A stretch of DNA of 13,763 nt. Origin: an uncultured Clostridium sp. (GTDB taxonomy: Bacteria > Bacillota > Clostridia > Clostridiales > Clostridiaceae). Positions 6,156 to 12,816 of the stretch are shown in pieces. The position numbers and the translations under genes were made by a program. The stretch is taken from contig CAMNZV010000021.1 in NCBI GenBank assembly GCA_946575275.1, positions 1 to 13,763 on the forward strand, read 5' to 3'. Position 1 is the first letter of the stretch; the number at the start of each line of letters is the position of its first letter. Under the pieces are notes generated by a model. It saw only the letters and a list, made by a program, of their open reading frames with translations. It was not told where the DNA came from and made no database searches.

Positions 6156-6863
6156 TTAGTTATTTCCTCCTATCATTTCACCAAGCTCCATGTTATACTG
6201 CTTATCACATAAGCCCTCCATAAATTCAATATCATGAAATATCCCAATCATTGTAGTTCCCTCTGCTTTTAATTGCCCAATTAATTCCCTAACTTTTATT
6301 TTTGAAGCATTATCAAGACTTGCAGTTGGCTCGTCTAATAATAACAATCTTGGATGTTTAACCATTGCTCTTGCAATATTTAATCTTAATTTTTCTCCCC
6401 CTGAAAAATTATTAGGATAACTATCCCACAATTCTTTACTTAATTCAAAATGTATAAGCATCTTTTCAGCTTCCTTTTTTGCTATATCCTCCTTTTCTCC
6501 CATTTCAAGAACTGCCTGTTCTATTATTTCTCTAGCTGTTGTTCTTGGCATACTGTCTAAAAACTGTGAAACATACCCTATTTCATATTTTCTTAAATAA
6601 ATAATTTCTCTTTCAGATGCCTTTGATAAGTTAATATCACCAAATCTTTTTGATTTATACCATATATCCCCCTGCTCTGGAAAATAGGTTCTATATATAC
6701 ACTTTAAAATTGTTGATTTTCCACTACCACTTTTTCCTGTGATTCCAATAAACTCTCCTTGATTTAATGACATGTTTATGTTTTTGGAAGCTAAAATATA
6801 TTTATTTAAATTATGGATTGTAAAAGATTTGCTTAGATTTTCTATCTTTATAACCTCTATCAT
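6156..6863 (-). CDS. phnL: C-P lyase pathway ABC-type ATPase PhnL
   Basis: A 235-residue ABC ATPase of the C-P lyase group, not a transporter subunit. With PhnG, PhnH and PhnI it is needed to couple the phosphonate to the ribose of ATP, displacing adenine. Walker A is GKSGSGKST (43-51), the signature FSGGEKLRLNIARAM replaces the usual SGGQ with SGGE as is common in PhnL, and Walker B is LLLLDEPTASLD with a switch histidine in GIFHDIEF. The segment IGYVSQFLDSMPRTTAREII after the first lobe is characteristic of the family. ATG at 6863 has GGAGG six bases upstream. Gaps of 3 bases to phnM and 1 base to the PHP gene show a tightly packed operon. The order K-J-before-L is split by phnM here, unlike the E. 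coli phnJKLM order. Confidence 0.93.
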   Translation of the reverse strand: MIEVIKIENLSKSFTIHNLNKYILASKNINMSLNQGEFIGITGKSGSGKSTILKCIYRTYFPEQGDIWYKSKRFGDINLSKASEREIIYLRKYEIGYVSQFLDSMPRTTAREIIEQAVLEMGEKEDIAKKEAEKMLIHFELSKELWDSYPNNFSGGEKLRLNIARAMVKHPRLLLLDEPTASLDNASKIKVRELIGQLKAEGTTMIGIFHDIEFMEGLCDKQYNMELGEMIGGNN

Positions 6864-6866
6864 ACT

Positions 6867-8033
6867 TTACCTCCTATAGTTAATAGTTGAAGTTATACTG
6901 CCATCAACAATAACAGTTGTAATTATTGGCATATTAGTATTGTCCTTTTCAATAATTATTATATCTGCCTTTTTCCCTTCTTTAATTGAGCCTAAGGTAT
7001 CATTAATTTTTACTGCCTTTGCTGGATTAATTGTTACTAGCCTAAACATTTCACATAAATCCATGTTATATTTTTGGTTTAATATAAAAATTGAATGTAG
7101 CATAGCTGATGGATAATAATCACTGCATAAAATATCTACAACTCCTGCCCTAATTGCCTCCTCTGCTGATAAATTACCTGCGTGAGATCCACCAAGTAAA
7201 ACATTTGGTGCTCCAGCAATTACAAACATTCCCCTATTCTTTGCTTCTCTTGCCACATCCATGGTAATTGGAAATTCACTAATTGTTGCTCCAAGTTCTA
7301 AAAGTAAATCTAACTTTTCTGCACTATCGTCATCGTGAGAGGCTATTGCAATATTTTTAGCCTTTGCTATTTCAGAAACCTCCTTCATAGTCTCATGAGT
7401 TATAGTAGCCTTATTCTTTCTAGTTTCCACCATCTTATCTATTTCATCATCACTAACATCCTTATATCCTTTTAATATTTTCCTATAAGTGTTTACATCC
7501 CTATATTGACCTTGCCCTGGAGTATGATCCATAAAAGATAGTAAATTAATTCTATCCTCTTTTATATACTTTTTTATATTTTCTATTTCATCTATACTAT
7601 CAATTTCCATTCTTGCATGAAATCTATGTCTTATTAAATGCTCCTCATTATGTGCCCCAGTAATTACATCCATTAACCTAGATACATTTTCCTTCTTCCT
7701 AACTGGCTTATTTTCAAACAAATCCAAACCATAAAAAGATAGGGAGTGGTACATTGTTGTTATTCCATTATTTAATAAAATTTTTTCTGATTCTCTAATA
7801 CTTAAATTGAAATCCATAATACTTGATGGTCTTGGAGATGCCATATTTTCAATATAATCAGAATGAATATCTATAAATCCTGGGGAAACATATCCTCCCT
7901 TAGCATCAATCATTTCTATATTATCTTTATTATTTTTTTCTATTGATTTAATAATATTACCTTCAATTAATAAATCATAACCCTCCAAAATCTCATTTTC
8001 AGTTATTATTTTCCCATTAATAATTTTATACAT
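6867..8033 (-). CDS. phnM: Ribosyl methylphosphonate triphosphate diphosphatase PhnM
   Basis: Amidohydrolase-superfamily enzyme of 388 residues that removes pyrophosphate from alpha-D-ribose 1-methylphosphonate 5-triphosphate to give the 5-phosphate substrate of PhnJ. Visible motifs are the metal pair His57/Asp59 in GFIDIHSDYIE, followed by the PhnM-specific segment ASPRPSSIMDFNLSIRESE, FMDHTPGQGQYRD (about 167-179), ITHETM (211-216), the SHDDD block (232-236) and CSDYYPSAML with catalytic-type Asp305. The C-terminal NPAKAVKIND..GSIKEGKKADI is the usual amidohydrolase small beta-domain ending. Length is close to the E. coli protein. ATG at 8033 has GGAGGG six bases upstream, overlapping the phnK stop region. 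Three bases separate its end from phnL. Confidence 0.95.
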   Translation of the reverse strand: MYKIINGKIITENEILEGYDLLIEGNIIKSIEKNNKDNIEMIDAKGGYVSPGFIDIHSDYIENMASPRPSSIMDFNLSIRESEKILLNNGITTMYHSLSFYGLDLFENKPVRKKENVSRLMDVITGAHNEEHLIRHRFHARMEIDSIDEIENIKKYIKEDRINLLSFMDHTPGQGQYRDVNTYRKILKGYKDVSDDEIDKMVETRKNKATITHETMKEVSEIAKAKNIAIASHDDDSAEKLDLLLELGATISEFPITMDVAREAKNRGMFVIAGAPNVLLGGSHAGNLSAEEAIRAGVVDILCSDYYPSAMLHSIFILNQKYNMDLCEMFRLVTINPAKAVKINDTLGSIKEGKKADIIIIEKDNTNMPIITTVIVDGSITSTINYRR

Positions 8034-8044
8034 TTAATGCCCTC

Positions 8045-8890
8045 CTATAATAAAGATTGAACTAATTCTTGGGTATACTCATTTTGTGGATCTTGAAGAA
8101 TTTGATCTGTTAAACCCTCCTCAACAACCCTTCCATTTAACATAACCAAGGTTCTATCACATAACATTCTAATAACTCCCAAATCATGGGACACAACAAT
8201 CATACTAATATTATTTTCTCTTTGTAATTTCTTAATTAAATCTAGAACATTTGCTTGTACAGATAAGTCCAATCCTGTTGTAACCTCATCTAAAAGAATA
8301 ATAGAAGGTTTTGTTGATAATGCCTTTGCTATTTGAACTCTTTGTTGCATTCCACCTGAAAAGCTTGAGGGTGATTCCTTCATTCTATAAATAGGTATAT
8401 TTACATTGTTCAATAATTCCTCTGCTCTCTCTATCATTTTAGATACATTTCTGTTTCTTGCTGCAATTAATCTTTCAGCAATATTCCCTATAGCAGAAAA
8501 CTTCATTTGAAGACCTAAGATGGGATTTTGGTATACTTTGCCTAATAAATTATTTCTTATATATCTCTTTTGCCTATCAGATTCATTTAGAACATTTTCC
8601 TTGCCATCTTTATAACTCTCAATAAAAACTTGTCCCCCACTTACTTCCTTATCAAAATACAAGCTTTGCATCATTGTAGATTTACCACTACCACTTTCAC
8701 CAACAATTCCCAAAACTTCACCCTTATATAAATCAAAAGAAATATCTGAAATTGCATATACAGTTCCACATTTTGTACAATAATTTTTATTAAGTGCATT
8801 ATAATCAGGATTTTTACAATAATCACAGCCAGCTCCAAATTGTTTTTTTAAATTTTTAACTCTTAATACTGGCTTTTCAAATGCCTCCAT
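8045..8890 (-). CDS. phnK: C-P lyase complex ATPase PhnK with a four-cysteine insert
   Basis: ABC-type ATPase of 281 residues that docks on the PhnGHIJ core complex next to PhnJ. It has Walker A GESGSGKST (64-72), the Q-loop Gln121 in VYQNP, signature FSGGMQQR (177-184), Walker B IILLDE (197-202) and the switch His235 in VVSHD. Between beta-strand 1 and the YAISDISFDLYKGEVLG segment is an insert of about 24 residues with Cys22-x2-Cys25 and Cys38-x2-Cys41, a zinc-ribbon-like arrangement that the short E. coli PhnK lacks. It sits in the A-loop region that normally stacks on adenine. ATG at 8890 has GGAGG eight bases upstream, and 13 bases separate it from phnJ. An oligopeptide-transport ATPase is the nearest alternative, but the neighbours settle the call. 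Confidence 0.94.
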   Translation of the reverse strand: MEAFEKPVLRVKNLKKQFGAGCDYCKNPDYNALNKNYCTKCGTVYAISDISFDLYKGEVLGIVGESGSGKSTMMQSLYFDKEVSGGQVFIESYKDGKENVLNESDRQKRYIRNNLLGKVYQNPILGLQMKFSAIGNIAERLIAARNRNVSKMIERAEELLNNVNIPIYRMKESPSSFSGGMQQRVQIAKALSTKPSIILLDEVTTGLDLSVQANVLDLIKKLQRENNISMIVVSHDLGVIRMLCDRTLVMLNGRVVEEGLTDQILQDPQNEYTQELVQSLL

Positions 8891-8903
8891 AATCTATTCC
8901 TCC

Positions 8904-9737
8904 TTATGAATTTAAACTCTCTAAACAATTACTAGTATCATTGCATTGATAATAAACTTTGCCTGTTTCTTTATCTATAAGCTCATCCATGTATACTGAT
9001 GTTTTTCCACATAATCTACATACTTCCCCTTCAAAATCTTCAACTCTATATTTGTAATCTTCAAATCCAAGAGATTCTACCTTGGTAAATGGAGGTACTG
9101 CATATATTTTTTTCTCTCTACCTGCCCCAAAAAGTATTAATGCTTTTGAATAATTGATTTTACTATTATCGAATCTTGGAATAGGACTTGGTGCCATAAC
9201 ATATTCATTATTAACCATAACAGGATGATCAGCACCTGTTTGCATATCTCCAAATTTAATAATTTGCTCAAAAAGCATTAAGTAAGCATAGCTATATTCC
9301 TTTTCTCCATGTAATTTCTTAGTTATATATTCACTAGGTTCTACTGCCCTTAATGGTTCAGGAGTTGGTACTTGCAATACTAGTATTTGATCTTCTTTTA
9401 ATTTAACCTCTGGTATTCTGTGTCTAGATTGTATTAATGTAGCTTCCTCTGTCTTATTTGTAATAGTAACCCCTGTAGTTTTTTGTATTAGATTTTTTAT
9501 ATTAACTGCATTTACCGATTCATCTGAACCTTGGTCAATTACCTTAAGACAATCTTTTATACCTATTAGAGATAGGGTTAACTGAAGTCCACCTGTACCC
9601 CATCCTCTACCAATTGGCATTTCTCTAGAGGCAAATGGTACTTGATATCCTGGAATTGCAACAGCCTTTAAGGTAGCTCTTCTTATCTCTTTTTTTGATC
9701 CTTCGTCAAAAAATGCATAATTATACTTTGTGTTCAT
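8904..9737 (-). CDS. phnJ: Radical SAM C-P lyase PhnJ
   Basis: Catalytic subunit that cleaves the C-P bond of ribose 1-phosphonate 5-phosphate by radical SAM chemistry, giving the alkane (methane from methylphosphonate) and a cyclic ribose phosphate. The unusual C-terminal cluster motif is intact: Cys240-x2-Cys243-x21-Cys265-x5-Cys271, the same spacing as E. coli 241/244/266/272. In E. coli the last cysteine forms the thiyl radical and the first three bind the iron-sulfur cluster. The glycine that carries the radical in E. coli (Gly32) corresponds to Gly30 in AIPGYQVPF. The stretch GWGTGGLQLTLSLIG and PSPIPRFDN and LFGAGREKKIYAVPPFTKVESL are diagnostic. The gene starts inside phnI (17-base overlap), with GGAGG eight bases before ATG. 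Confidence 0.97.
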   Translation of the reverse strand: MNTKYNYAFFDEGSKKEIRRATLKAVAIPGYQVPFASREMPIGRGWGTGGLQLTLSLIGIKDCLKVIDQGSDESVNAVNIKNLIQKTTGVTITNKTEEATLIQSRHRIPEVKLKEDQILVLQVPTPEPLRAVEPSEYITKKLHGEKEYSYAYLMLFEQIIKFGDMQTGADHPVMVNNEYVMAPSPIPRFDNSKINYSKALILFGAGREKKIYAVPPFTKVESLGFEDYKYRVEDFEGEVCRLCGKTSVYMDELIDKETGKVYYQCNDTSNCLESLNS

Positions 9738-10809
9738 ATTGATTTCCTCCAGATTTCCTTATGCTATCTAATTCTGATTGAAATGTAACATAATGAGGTA
9801 ATTTTAAATGTGAAATAAAGCCTGTAGATTCTACAGAATCAATACTCATCAAGACAAATTCCTCATCTGAAACCTTATATCTAGGATCTTTTTTACACAA
9901 GCAATTATCTAATATGCTCATAGATATTGCCTTTGTTTCATTTTGTCCATAACATATTCCATATCCAATATCTATCCTTCTTACATCTTTATCTGTATAT
10001 GGAATGAAGGTTTCTACCTCTGTTACCATAATATCACCAATGTAATATTCTTCTGTATCCATTGGACTATTAACATATATAGGTAAATCACCAACCCTTA
10101 ACTCTGCTACATTTGGATGGTCATCAACTCCTGATGTTCTAAGTGCTGAATATCCTAAAGACGTAACTGCCCCTGTTTGACCTCTAGTTAAAATCTGAAG
10201 TCTTTCACATCTTTCAGTTGGAAATGTTAAGGTGTTTTTTGTTACATCCTTGGGTTCATCATTGTTTTCCCTGCAATCTAGAACTAATCCCTCCCGTCTT
10301 AAATAATCTATAACCATAGGTAATTCTCTTAAATTTGTTTCAGCATTTGTATTTTCTATACCCTTTAAATAGTCATTTACCCACTCTACAGCCTCATCAC
10401 TATTTTCTAAAAATAAATCAAAGTCTAAAAGCCTATGAGAATAATCATTTGTTGCACCTAAAATTTGTCCACCTAATATATCCTTAAAAGAAGATGATAT
10501 CCTCCTTTTAACAAACATATTTTCTGATTTTGTAATTGTAGAATAATGTTTCCTTGGCAAAGTAGATCTATATGCCCTCAATAGAAAAACTGCTTCATTT
10601 ACATCTCCATGTCCTTGCTTTATTGCAAGGGCTGCTAAATCTTCTGAATATATGCTTGCCTCTGACATAACCATATCAATTAGCCCTCTCATAGAGCTTT
10701 TAATAATTTCAACATCTACAATATTATTTTCTTTTACTCTTTCATACTTTAGTGCTTTTAAAGACTCTGATATTGCCTCTGTTCCACCCTTAACTGCTAC
10801 ATATCCCAT
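9721..10809 (-). CDS. phnI: C-P lyase subunit PhnI, nucleosidase component
   Basis: A 362-residue protein of the PhnGHIJ core complex, close to the E. coli length. PhnI alone acts as a purine nucleosidase. With PhnG, PhnH and PhnL it transfers the phosphonate to the ribose carbon of ATP, releasing adenine. Diagnostic stretches are the start MGYVAVKGGTEAI, RRISSSFKDILGGQILGATNDYSHRLLDFDLF, TRGQTGAVTSLGYSALR and RRIDIGYGICYGQNETKAISMSILD. The last is the usual C-terminal conserved block. The ATG at 10809 has GGAGG nine bases upstream and follows phnH by four bases. The end of the gene overlaps phnJ by 17 bases, consistent with coupled synthesis of two subunits needed in equal amounts. Confidence 0.96.
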   Translation of the reverse strand: MGYVAVKGGTEAISESLKALKYERVKENNIVDVEIIKSSMRGLIDMVMSEASIYSEDLAALAIKQGHGDVNEAVFLLRAYRSTLPRKHYSTITKSENMFVKRRISSSFKDILGGQILGATNDYSHRLLDFDLFLENSDEAVEWVNDYLKGIENTNAETNLRELPMVIDYLRREGLVLDCRENNDEPKDVTKNTLTFPTERCERLQILTRGQTGAVTSLGYSALRTSGVDDHPNVAELRVGDLPIYVNSPMDTEEYYIGDIMVTEVETFIPYTDKDVRRIDIGYGICYGQNETKAISMSILDNCLCKKDPRYKVSDEEFVLMSIDSVESTGFISHLKLPHYVTFQSELDSIRKSGGNQYEHKV

Positions 10810-10813
10810 ATTA

Positions 10814-11404
10814 TTACGCCTCCAATAAGTTTACTTTTGTAGTTCTAGGTATACTAATTAGTTTTCCTTTTTCATCTACAAAAATAGAGTCAATTCCTAA
10901 TGGATACTCCTTATTTTTTCTATTTCTAGCTTCGATCCATTGATTGCACCCTTGTACATTTACATAATTCTTTTCTTCTATACCAGGTCCACATAATTCA
11001 ATCACTTTGTCCACTGATAATGAATTAACCTCTGCAATTATTGTTGAAGACAAATTGGGATCTATAAGAGTTCCTTCCTTACCATTTTCAAAAACAGTTC
11101 CTATAACATTTATTGAATCATTTAATATAAAAATATAATCTGCCTCCTCTAAAGGTTTAACTTTTGCATACGTAATTTGACTAATTATACTTGTTACTTC
11201 CATAGCATTCTTAGATACCACATTAAAACTTACTTCTCCGTCTAAAAGCATTAACATAACTAAAACAGTACCCTTATAGCATTGAATATTTATATCTACC
11301 TTATTTGTATAAGCAGCTAAACTTTCAATAACTCCAGGTCTTGCCATTGAATTCAATACCTTTCTATAAACACCTTGTATATCATGTACTAAATCTATTT
11401 TCAT
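10814..11404 (-). CDS. phnH: C-P lyase subunit PhnH
   Basis: A 196-residue subunit of the C-P lyase core complex, the usual family length. It starts with the family segment VYRKVLNSMARPGVIESL (about 13-30), which resembles the E. coli FRxLLxAMSRPG opening. Further family features are the LLDGEVSF stretch and the conserved ending ELCGPGIEE..YV followed by NR...PLGID.IFVDEKGKLISIPRTTKV. PhnH is related to PLP-dependent transferases in fold but binds no cofactor. It assists PhnI, PhnG and PhnL in the first step. ATG at 11404 has GGAGG five bases upstream, overlapping the phnG stop codon. Four bases separate its stop from phnI. Confidence 0.94.
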   Translation of the reverse strand: MKIDLVHDIQGVYRKVLNSMARPGVIESLAAYTNKVDINIQCYKGTVLVMLMLLDGEVSFNVVSKNAMEVTSIISQITYAKVKPLEEADYIFILNDSINVIGTVFENGKEGTLIDPNLSSTIIAEVNSLSVDKVIELCGPGIEEKNYVNVQGCNQWIEARNRKNKEYPLGIDSIFVDEKGKLISIPRTTKVNLLEA

Positions 11405-11413
11405 AATAGCCTC

Positions 11414-11836
11414 CTAAACATCCATAGTTTCAAAGTTAACTTTTGTTTTCATTATTCTGTTTGTTTCTTTATTCTCCAAATTAATAATATCTTTTTCCTC
11501 TTCTATTAACCTATTATCTATTACCATAACCTCTTCTAAATTAGCATTATAAGTTGCATCAATAATTGCCAAATTTTTTGCCAAGTCATAATTATCACCA
11601 ATTACAATGCCAAGGCCTAAGCTTCCATTAATTGATACCTTAGCTTCTGTAACCAAAACCTCTCCTAAATAAAATAATTCTTTTTTTGCAGTATCTCTTT
11701 TCTTAACCATAACCAATCCATGATTTGAGTCTTCTATGGTTTCCACCTTATATTTTTTATTAATTTTCTCTGCTATTTCCTGATGTAAATTTTTTTTACT
11801 GCGTATCAATATTTCAGTTCGTCTTTTTCTATCCAT
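11414..11836 (-). CDS. phnG: C-P lyase subunit PhnG, first gene of the operon
   Basis: A small core subunit of 140 residues, the typical family length, and an obligate partner of PhnI in the nucleosidase/transferase step. The conserved centre FYLGEVLVTEAKVSINGSLGLGIVIGDNYDLAKNLAIIDA (about 55-94) is the PhnG signature, covering the GEVLVTE and GxG..GD motifs. ATG at 11836 has AAGGGGG nine bases upstream, the same unusual G-run type as phnD. The gene heads the enzymatic part of the locus. Just upstream are three Pho-box-like repeats and a TATAAT, and the divergent phnF regulator begins 143 bases away, so both regulators could act on this promoter. Confidence 0.94.
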   Translation of the reverse strand: MDRKRRTEILIRSKKNLHQEIAEKINKKYKVETIEDSNHGLVMVKKRDTAKKELFYLGEVLVTEAKVSINGSLGLGIVIGDNYDLAKNLAIIDATYNANLEEVMVIDNRLIEEEKDIINLENKETNRIMKTKVNFETMDV

Positions 11837-11862
11837 AAATACTAACCCCCTTGATAATTTGT

Positions 11863-11906
11863 ATTATATCTTGGTGCCATGTTAAGTGATTTTAAATCTA
11901 TGTTAA
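11863..11906 (-). promoter_or_regulatory. Pho-box promoter of the phnG operon
   Basis: On the minus strand TTAACA (11906-11901), TTAAAA (11895-11890) and TTAACA (11885-11880) begin 11 and 10 bases apart. TATAAT (11868-11863) follows after 11 bases. No clear -35 is present, as expected for an activator-dependent promoter. The arrangement parallels the one before phnD. Between the last repeat and the -10 is TGGCACCA, a short inverted repeat that could be an operator, though this is weak. Confidence 0.65.
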
Positions 11907-11944
11907 AACTATAATTACAATAACCTATTCTTATATTTGTAGCT

Positions 11945-11950
11945 TATAAT
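11945..11950 (+). promoter_or_regulatory. Possible phnF -10 element
   Basis: TATAAT ends 29 bases before the phnF ATG and faces away from the phnG promoter. No recognisable -35 lies 16-18 bases upstream. AT-richness makes single TATAAT matches unreliable. Confidence 0.35.
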
Positions 11951-11979
11951 TATTTTATTAAATGTAAAGGAAGTAAGGT

Positions 11980-12675
11980 ATGAATAATACAATTTTAGAT
12001 GACATGATTACAGATATTAAATCAGGTAGATATAAAGACCATGAAAGACTTCCATCAACAAGTGTTTTAGCTTCCTTATATAAGGTGCCAAGAATTGAAG
12101 CACGAAAAGTTTATGAAAAACTTGAGAATATGGGCTACATATATTCTTATCAAGGTAGAGGTCATTACTTAAGAAAAAAAACTGAAGCAATTGAGCTTGT
12201 TTTAAGTGGTGATGAGAGTTTTACTGTTAAAATGAGTAAACTTGGAAAAGATATGAAAACTGAAAATATTGAATGTACACGTATAGCTTACAATGAAAAG
12301 ATATACAATGAGTTAAATGCTGATAAGTATGAAGAAATATATAAAATTAGTAGACTTAGAATTATTGATAATGAACCTATAGCAATTCATATATCTTATA
12401 TAAGAAAAAACATATTTCCCAAGATATATGAGGATGGTATTAATATACAATCCATTTTTAATTATTATCATAAAAATGGATTTAATACTTTTATATCTTC
12501 CAAAAAAATAATTACTATAGATTTTCCAACACAAAAAGAAAGAAAATTATTAAATTGCAATATATTAGTTCCAATGATAAAGCTTGAAAGTAATTGTATT
12601 GATAGAAAATCAGATAATATATTAGAATATACAGAAACCTTTTACAGAGGTGATAAGTTTAAATACAAATTATAA
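11980..12675 (+). CDS. phnF: GntR-family (HutC/UTRA) regulator of the phosphonate genes
   Basis: A 231-residue transcription regulator. An N-terminal winged helix (about 5-65) contains LPSTSVLASLYKVPRIEARKVYEKL and the wing YSYQGRGHYLRKK, as in GntR proteins. The family's usual VSRTTVR recognition helix is here VPRIEARK. Residues about 75-230 form a UTRA ligand-binding domain (IYKISRLRIIDNEPIAIHISYIRKNIFP and the ending LEYTETFYRGDKFKYKL). Divergent transcription from phnG and the presence of a complete phn locus point to PhnF. In Mycobacterium smegmatis, PhnF represses phnDCE. AAAGGAAG at 11966-11973 lies six bases before the ATG. The ligand is unknown and may be a phosphonate or a pathway intermediate. 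The gene ends at a terminator shared with malQ. Confidence 0.88.
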   Translation: MNNTILDDMITDIKSGRYKDHERLPSTSVLASLYKVPRIEARKVYEKLENMGYIYSYQGRGHYLRKKTEAIELVLSGDESFTVKMSKLGKDMKTENIECTRIAYNEKIYNELNADKYEEIYKISRLRIIDNEPIAIHISYIRKNIFPKIYEDGINIQSIFNYYHKNGFNTFISSKKIITIDFPTQKERKLLNCNILVPMIKLESNCIDRKSDNILEYTETFYRGDKFKYKL

Positions 12676-12708
12676 TTTTAGGCTATACTCCATAATAATT
12701 AATACTCA

Positions 12709-12755
12709 AAAAAGACCTTGCCTACATATTAAATATGTAAACAAAGTCCTTTTCT
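12709..12755. terminator. Imperfect bidirectional terminator between phnF and malQ
   Basis: AAAAGACCTTGCCTACATAT pairs imperfectly with ATATGTAAACAAAGTCCTTTT around a short AT loop. The inner TACATA/TATGTA and outer GAC/GTC parts match, and there are C-A and single mismatches. A-rich and T-rich flanks on the two sides would serve as tails in either direction for the converging genes. Confidence 0.65.
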
Positions 12756-12789
12756 TAAAGTGAAAATTTTCTAAGTATATTATAAAATC

Positions 12790-12810
12790 CTAAAGTGAAA
12801 TTTACTTTAG
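12790..12810 (-). terminator. Small hairpin just past malQ
   Basis: CTAAAGT (12790-12796) and ACTTTAG (12804-12810) form a seven-base perfect stem with a seven-base loop, six bases after the malQ stop. The following minus-strand sequence GATTTTATAATATA is T-rich. It is a weak terminator or mRNA 3-prime stabiliser candidate. The stronger terminator lies further on. Confidence 0.4.
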
Positions 12811-12816
12811 TAAATT

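Noticed and set aside
12313..12534. Minus-strand frame inside phnF
   Set aside because: Low-complexity Tyr/Ile/Asn composition, opposite the UTRA domain of phnF.
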